Source: Flavobacterium yafengii (GTDB lineage Bacteria; Bacteroidota; Bacteroidia; Flavobacteriales; Flavobacteriaceae). From it: a stretch of 64,000 nt of DNA. Numbering within the stretch: position 1 is the first letter of the stretch; every line of letters begins with the position of its first letter. The notes beneath the pieces are model-generated. The model ran no database searches, had not been told where the DNA came from, and worked only from the letters and a program-made list of their open reading frames with translations. Shown here one piece after another: positions 61,764 through 64,000 of the stretch. The stretch is taken from positions 434,001 to 498,000 of the forward strand of contig NZ_JASCRY010000001.1 in the NCBI RefSeq assembly GCF_030010375.1, given 5' to 3'. Position numbers and translations under genes: made by a program.

Positions 61764-62508
61764 TTGGATCAGAATCGAAAGCTATTAGTTGATTGTATAT
61801 TATTTCGCGTACCTCTTCGCGAATTTCTTTGCGGTCAACGCCAGTTTTGCCCAAAGTTTCTACATGTGAATGCATTTTTACACGCATAATTCCTGGGCTT
61901 CCGCTAAAAAAAGTATAGGAGAATCTCTTCTTGTTATCGGCAAAAGTAATGGGAACAATAGGGATTTCATGTTCAATCGCCAAGCGGAAAGCACCGTCTT
62001 TGAAAGTATCCAACAAAACCGATTCGTCGTCTGGAACGCCGCCTTCGGGAAAAATACAAATACTCAATCCTTGATTAATTCTTTTTTGAGCGCGATTAAA
62101 GACTTCCATTCTGCTTTTTGAAGAACTTCTGTCCACTAAAATACAGGTTCTTTTATAGAAAAATCCAAACAAAGGAATTTTTGAAAGTTCTTTTTTACCC
62201 ACAAAAACAAACGGATTTCTAGTAAGGGCAAGCATCAGCATAATATCGGCCATGGAAGTATGATTGGCAACTATCATATAACTTTTTTGGTATTTCATTT
62301 CCTGACTTTTGTCTATTTTATAATAAAAACCCATCCCGAAAAGAATAAATTTTGCCCAAATACGAGCCATCTTAAAAAAATAAGGATAGCCGCTTTCTGT
62401 TAAAATAGACAATACCAAAAAAGGAAACATCACCAATATGGGAATGGCCATCAAAATATAAAACCATACGCGCCATAGCGCCCAAAAAATAATTTTTAAT
62501 CCTCTCAT
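61747..62508 (-). CDS. 1-acyl-sn-glycerol-3-phosphate acyltransferase (second PlsC paralogue)
   Basis: A 253-aa membrane-bound acyltransferase. An N-terminal helix pair (about 5-35) is followed by NHTSMAD (82-88, HX4D) and IFPEGGVPD (152-160). The EGG in place of EGTR distinguishes it from the paralogue at 45991. It acylates lysophosphatidate or a related lipid. Its 3' end overlaps the anti-sigma gene end by 17 nt on the opposite strand. It diverges from trpS across the repeat. Confidence 0.9.
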   Translation of the reverse strand: MRGLKIIFWALWRVWFYILMAIPILVMFPFLVLSILTESGYPYFFKMARIWAKFILFGMGFYYKIDKSQEMKYQKSYMIVANHTSMADIMLMLALTRNPFVFVGKKELSKIPLFGFFYKRTCILVDRSSSKSRMEVFNRAQKRINQGLSICIFPEGGVPDDESVLLDTFKDGAFRLAIEHEIPIVPITFADNKKRFSYTFFSGSPGIMRVKMHSHVETLGKTGVDRKEIREEVREIIYNQLIAFDSDPIKSYS

Positions 62509-62568
62509 GAGTTCAAAAGTAAGAAATCAGACGTTATGATGCTCAAAAAATATTCTTGCGTTTTTTAA

Positions 62569-62659
62569 CATATAAGTCATCTACGTTTTTAAGTTAATGC
62601 CTCAATTATAACTCGTTCTTTTAATCATCAACGTTTTATTGACTTAAATGACTTATATG
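62569..62659. repeat. Inverted repeat upstream of trpS
   Basis: CATATAAGTCAT (62569-62580) and ATGACTTATATG (62648-62659) are perfect reverse complements, with TTAAC/GTTAA extensions outside, and a related pair lies after trpS at 63764-63827. Further toward trpS lies TTTGCGAATTTGCGG and CTTTGCGAACTTTGCGG, another doubled word. Confidence 0.72.
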
Positions 62660-62771
62660 GTTAAAAGAAAATTTGCTGATGCAATTTCAAACAAGTTGAT
62701 TTTTATAATTTGCGAATTTGCGGTAAAAAATAAAAAACTTTGCGAACTTTGCGGTTAAGAAAAAAGAAATA

Positions 62772-63746
62772 ATGGCAAAAATACTTACAGGCGTTCAAAG
62801 TACAGGAACACCGCATTTAGGAAACTTACTTGGCGCAATCATTCCCGCAATAGCATTATCAAATAAACCTGAAAACGAATCCTTTCTTTTCATTGCTGAT
62901 TTACACTCGATTACACAAATAAAAAACGGTGAAACATTACGAACCAATACCTACAGTACCGCTGCAGCTTGGCTTGCTTGTGGTTTGAATGTGGACAAAG
63001 TAGTTTTCTACAGACAATCGGATGTACCACAAACAGCGGAACTATCGTGGTATTTGAGTTGTTTTTTTCCTTTTCAACGCTTGACATTAGCACATTCTTT
63101 CAAAGACAAAGCCGACAGACTGGAAGATGTAAACGCTGGTTTGTTTTCGTATCCAATGTTAATGGCTGCCGATATTTTATTATACGATGCAGAATTCGTT
63201 CCCGTAGGGAAAGACCAATTGCAACACGTTGAAATCACTCGTGATGTAGCGTCCCGTTTCAACCACCAAATGGGAGAAACATTCGTACTTCCCGAAGCCA
63301 AAATTCAAGAAGACAGCATGTTGATTCCAGGAACTAACGGCGGAAAAATGAGTAAATCAGCCAATAATATTATCAATATATTTTTGGACGATAAAACACT
63401 TCGCAAACAAGTGATGAGTATTGAAACGGATAGCACGCCGCTGGAAGACCCAAAAAATCCTGAAACTTGTAATGCATTTGCTATTTATTCTTTATTAGCA
63501 ACCGAAGAACAAATCGCTGCGATGAAAGCCAATTACATTGGTGGAAATTACGGTTACGGTCACGCCAAACAAGCGTTATTTGAATTGATTACAGAAACTT
63601 TCAAAACCGAAAGAGAAAAATACAATTACTACATCAATAACCTTCCTGAAGTAGATGCTTTACTCAAGAAAGGAGCCAAAAAAGCAGCAGTTGTTGCTAA
63701 TGGAGTTCTAGCAAGAGTTAGAGAAAAATTAGGATTTGAGATATAA
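62772..63746 (+). CDS. trpS: Tryptophanyl-tRNA synthetase
   Basis: A 324-aa class I synthetase. The HIGH-type motif is TGTPHLGNLLGA near residue 12, the KMSKS motif GGKMSKSANN. QSDVPQTAELSWYLSCFFPF and VGKDQLQHVEITRDVASRFN are typical. It charges tRNA-Trp. The gene is flanked on both sides by copies of the ATAAGTCAT repeat. Confidence 0.95.
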   Translation: MAKILTGVQSTGTPHLGNLLGAIIPAIALSNKPENESFLFIADLHSITQIKNGETLRTNTYSTAAAWLACGLNVDKVVFYRQSDVPQTAELSWYLSCFFPFQRLTLAHSFKDKADRLEDVNAGLFSYPMLMAADILLYDAEFVPVGKDQLQHVEITRDVASRFNHQMGETFVLPEAKIQEDSMLIPGTNGGKMSKSANNIINIFLDDKTLRKQVMSIETDSTPLEDPKNPETCNAFAIYSLLATEEQIAAMKANYIGGNYGYGHAKQALFELITETFKTEREKYNYYINNLPEVDALLKKGAKKAAVVANGVLARVREKLGFEI

Positions 63747-63763
63747 CAATCAATTTTTTAAAA

Positions 63764-63827
63764 TAAGTCATGTAAGTTTTTTTTAGTTACTATATCATTA
63801 TTTTCAAAAGCTTATATGACTTATATG
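63764..63827. repeat. Inverted repeat downstream of trpS
   Basis: TAAGTCATGTAAG (63764-63776) pairs with CTTATATGACTTA at 63811-63823, 12 of 13 positions. It shares the ATAAGTCAT/ATGACTTAT core with the element before trpS and lies between the convergent trpS and dprA ends, where it may stop transcription. Confidence 0.7.
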
Positions 63828-63833
63828 TTACAA

Positions 63834-64000
63834 TCATATCGCCTCAAACAATTTCCCTGGCAAAGGCCGAATCACGCCTTTCAATTCCATATTCAATAGC
63901 ATTCCTGAGATTTTATAAATAGGAAAATCACAGCGCAAGGCAATAATATCCATCAGTTCTTTTCCGGTTTTAAGGAGGTAATCATATACTTTTTGTTCGT
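63834..64000 (-). CDS. dprA: DprA DNA-processing protein, C-terminal end (partial)
   Basis: Read on the minus strand the segment translates to about 54 residues ending at a TGA whose complement is 63834-63836. They include EQKVYDYLLKTGKELMDIIA and ISGMLLNMELKGVIRPLPGK, the C-terminal winged-helix domain of DprA/Smf. The protein loads RecA onto incoming single-stranded DNA in transformation. The Rossmann-like core lies beyond the window edge. Confidence 0.85.
   Translation of the reverse strand, partial: EQKVYDYLLKTGKELMDIIALRCDFPIYKISGMLLNMELKGVIRPLPGKLFEAI

Noticed and set aside
1..64000. CRISPR arrays, prophage, defence island or tRNA genes
   Set aside because: No regularly spaced repeats, phage or nuclease-methylase genes, and no cloverleaf with TTCRA-type arm was recognised by eye; a tRNAscan run would settle the last point.

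Overview
The window looks like a chromosomal segment of a low-GC Bacteroidota, most likely a Flavobacterium-type member of the Flavobacteriaceae. The evidence is the gliding lipoprotein GldH, several large TonB-dependent receptors, many short Cys lipoproteins, an HemB without zinc-site cysteines, a lycopene cyclase, and promoters of the Bacteroidota type (TTG, about 19 nt, TAnnTTTG). No rRNA, tRNA, CRISPR array, phage gene or transposase was seen. Nearly all of it is ordinary core-type gene content. The interest lies in a few unusual gene arrangements and a set of dispersed intergenic repeats.

Layout. 1-2660: end of feoB, a FecA-like receptor, and a tiny FeoB-associated Cys-rich membrane protein (iron uptake). 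3234-9067: TonB receptor, YfiR-like protein and a CHASE8/HAMP/four-PAS sensor that stops before any kinase or cyclase domain. 9094-16253: an MntR/DtxR regulator and an Nramp transporter fused to a UspA domain, divergent from a receptor, thioredoxin and lycopene cyclase unit. 16356-18122: bacilliredoxin and two small genes bracketed by inverted repeat copies. 18400-21233: trhO, trhP and a ferredoxin, where the two tRNA-hydroxylation enzymes share a homologous C-terminal domain. 21421-25468: PSP1/RicT-like protein, GldH, PBP1A. 25657-30058: CoA transferase, SpmA/SpmB-type membrane protein, exonuclease, Ogt.

30297-41355 is a nearly complete heme locus: hemA-C-D-E-F-B plus DinB and a cytochrome c lipoprotein on the minus strand, and an AraC regulator, hemH, a MATE exporter and a HemJ-like protein on the plus strand. 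The AraC/hemA gap holds candidate operators. 41357-50573: NtrY-like kinase, enoyl-CoA hydratase, HD hydrolase, acyl-ACP desaturase with PlsC, rnpA, DUF4349 lipoprotein, S41 protease, tandem OmpA protein. 50574-55640 (minus strand): GNAT, DUF4837 lipoprotein, MltD-like lytic transglycosylase with four LysM domains, pgk. 55924-59221: holB, DoxX, thioesterase, recA. 59354-61763: a tightly coupled lipoprotein, ECF sigma factor and anti-sigma-like protein whose C-terminus reads as an outer-membrane barrel, so that one polypeptide would cross both membranes. 61747-64000: PlsC, trpS flanked by a repeat pair, and the 3' end of dprA.

At least four full copies and one partial copy of an 80-100 bp intergenic repeat (10251, 16820, 18215, 30183, 25542), a long REP-like hairpin at 25474 and a 28-bp perfect palindrome with tandem half-units at 44182 make up the non-coding structure.
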